7,098 bases of DNA from an uncultured Flavobacteriales bacterium (GTDB taxonomy: Bacteria > Bacteroidota > Bacteroidia > Flavobacteriales_D > Parvicellaceae), in the NCBI GenBank assembly GCA_938084875.1, contig CALKFX010000162.1:1-7098 (forward strand), written 5' to 3'. The notes under the pieces are model-generated. The model saw only the letters and a program-made list of their open reading frames with translations. It made no database searches and had not been told where the DNA came from. The stretch's first letter is position 1, and every line of letters starts with the position of its first letter. The position numbers and the translations under genes were made by a program. Of the stretch, positions 5,758-7,098 are shown piece after piece.

Positions 5758-7098
5758 TTAAAAAGGATCATCATCTGAAGAATCGTCATTCATTTTTGAT
5801 GGCATGGTGAAAGAGGAAACATCGTCTCCAAAATCATTATTAGGTTTTATTCCAGCATTATACATAAAATCATTTTGGCTAAGGCCATCGAGATCTGAGA
5901 ATTTAGCATATTTACCTATAAATTTTAATCTTACATCTTTAAGTGAACCATTTCTATGTTTGGCTATGATAATTTCTCCTTGGTTATTGCATGGTGATCC
6001 ATCCGGCCATTCTGTAAGTTGGTAATATTCAGGACGGTATATAAAACCTACAATATCTGCATCTTGCTCAATAGCTCCAGAATCTCTTAGATCTGACAGC
6101 ATTGGTCTTTTGTCTCCTCCTCTTGTTTCAACAGATCTACTTAGCTGGGATAGTGCGATTATTGGAATTTCAAGCTCCTTAGCAATTTCTTTTATAGATC
6201 TTGAAATATTACTTATTTCCTGTTCTCTATTTCCACCTTTTCCCCCAGAACTCATTAATTGTAGATAGTCAATAATAATTAACTGTACACCATGTTGTTG
6301 TTTAAGTCTTCTACTTTTTGCTCTTAATTCGAAAATTGAAAGCGCCGGAGTATCGTCAATATATAAAGGCGCTTCCGAAAGTGATTTGGTTCTTTCAAAA
6401 AATTGTTCAAATTCAGACTTGGAAAAATTACCTCTTCTTATATCTTCTGCAGGTATTTCTGCTTCTCCAGAAATTAATCTGTTAACCAATTGTATGGAAC
6501 TCATTTCTAAAGAGAAAATGGCTACTGGATGCTCGTAATCTACAGCAACATTTCTTGCCATAGACAATACAAAAGCTGTTTTTCCCATTCCCGGTCTAGC
6601 AGCAATAACTATCATATCAGATTTTTGCCAACCGGAAGTGATTTTGTCTAACTCTTTGAAACCAGAACCAACCCCATTAATACCATCTTCCTTTTGCATG
6701 GCAATCTCAATTTCAGATTGAGCTTTGAAAATAAGGGAAGCCATAGATTCATAGTCTTTTCTAATATTTCCCTCTGTAACTTTGAAAAGTTCACTCTCTG
6801 CCTCGTCTAGTAAATTGAATACATCAGTTGTTTCATCGTAAGCATTTTGAATTACTTTTCCAGAAATTCTTATCATTTCTCTTAAAATATACTTCTGAAC
6901 AATAATTCTTGCATGAGATTCTGCATGGGCTGCAGATGCAATTCTATTGGTTAGTTGAGAAATATAATATGCTCCACCAACAGAATCTAGGTCTCCATTA
7001 GATTTTAATTTCTGAGTAACTGTTAATATATCTATACTTTCAGATGAAGAAAATAAATCTTGTATAGCCGAATAAATTTTTTGATGAGCCTCTTTATA
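5758..7098 (-). CDS. dnaB: Replicative DNA helicase DnaB (N-terminus missing)
   Basis: The frame is open from the right edge to the TAA at 5758-5760, giving 446 residues. Roughly the first 60-70 residues of a usual ~510-residue Bacteroidota DnaB are outside the window. The ATG at 6876 is internal, because the 74 codons upstream of it encode standard DnaB N-domain sequence (YKEAHQKIYSAI, SIDILTVTQKL, VGGAYYISQLTNRIASAA). Using residue numbers from the right edge, the RecA-like motor shows Walker A ARPGMGKT (167-174), FSLEMS (195-200), Walker B IIIDYLQLM (274-282), SQLSRSVE (317-324), LRDSGAIEQDAD (337-348) and KHRNG (380-384), the region carrying the arginine-finger/beta-hairpin residues. The motor is complete and no intein interrupts it. 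It is a hexameric 5'-3' helicase that unwinds DNA at the replication fork and works with DnaG primase. The chain ends in an acidic tail, NDDSSDDDPF, recalling the SSB C-terminal peptide. The next gene on the same strand, 33 bases on, is the exported 'asparagine synthetase B' family protein. Confidence 0.97.
   Translation of the reverse strand, partial: YKEAHQKIYSAIQDLFSSSESIDILTVTQKLKSNGDLDSVGGAYYISQLTNRIASAAHAESHARIIVQKYILREMIRISGKVIQNAYDETTDVFNLLDEAESELFKVTEGNIRKDYESMASLIFKAQSEIEIAMQKEDGINGVGSGFKELDKITSGWQKSDMIVIAARPGMGKTAFVLSMARNVAVDYEHPVAIFSLEMSSIQLVNRLISGEAEIPAEDIRRGNFSKSEFEQFFERTKSLSEAPLYIDDTPALSIFELRAKSRRLKQQHGVQLIIIDYLQLMSSGGKGGNREQEISNISRSIKEIAKELEIPIIALSQLSRSVETRGGDKRPMLSDLRDSGAIEQDADIVGFIYRPEYYQLTEWPDGSPCNNQGEIIIAKHRNGSLKDVRLKFIGKYAKFSDLDGLSQNDFMYNAGIKPNNDFGDDVSSFTMPSKMNDDSSDDDPF

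Noticed and set aside
4637..6025. Plus-strand open frames at 4637-4822 and 5804-6025
   Set aside because: They lie antisense inside the exported 'asparagine synthetase B' family gene and dnaB, and have no recognisable features.

Overview
The window looks like a piece of a chromosome from a member of the Bacteroidota, most likely Flavobacteriales. The DNA is strongly A+T-rich. Shine-Dalgarno sequences are absent. Short TAnnTTTG promoter elements lie just upstream of several genes. The protein families also fit: a DUF6089-type envelope protein, a type B sorting domain of the type IX secretion system (T9SS), and the lineage-typical exported protein usually labelled 'asparagine synthetase B'. No mobile element, CRISPR array, tRNA or rRNA is visible, and no gene-free stretch exceeds about 100 bases.

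Layout, left to right. (1) Positions 1-1320, minus strand, hold two exported envelope proteins. The first is a DUF6089-family protein whose C-terminus lies beyond the left edge; the second is a small outer-membrane beta-barrel protein. (2) Positions 1363-4454, plus strand, hold an FMN-dependent nitronate monooxygenase/FabK-like enzyme that appears to start with TTG. It is followed after 38 bases by a 698-residue secreted protein built from fibronectin-III-like modules and ending in a T9SS type B sorting domain. (3) Positions 4456-7098, minus strand, hold the replicative helicase dnaB, cut at the right edge, and 33 bases downstream of it an exported protein of the mis-named 'asparagine synthetase B' family.

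The genes do not form one pathway. Four of the six encode exported proteins, so the window is mainly cell-envelope and secretion content next to a core replication gene. The packing is very tight. The divergent pair at 1320/1363 shares 42 bases, and the convergent pair at 4454/4456 has a single base between stop codons. I found no convincing new mobile or defence system. The most useful points to follow up are the probable mis-naming of the exported dnaB neighbour and its amidotransferase-like cysteine/histidine motifs, the SSB-like acidic tail on DnaB, the TTG start of the FMN enzyme, and the very short or absent 5' leaders implied by promoter positions.
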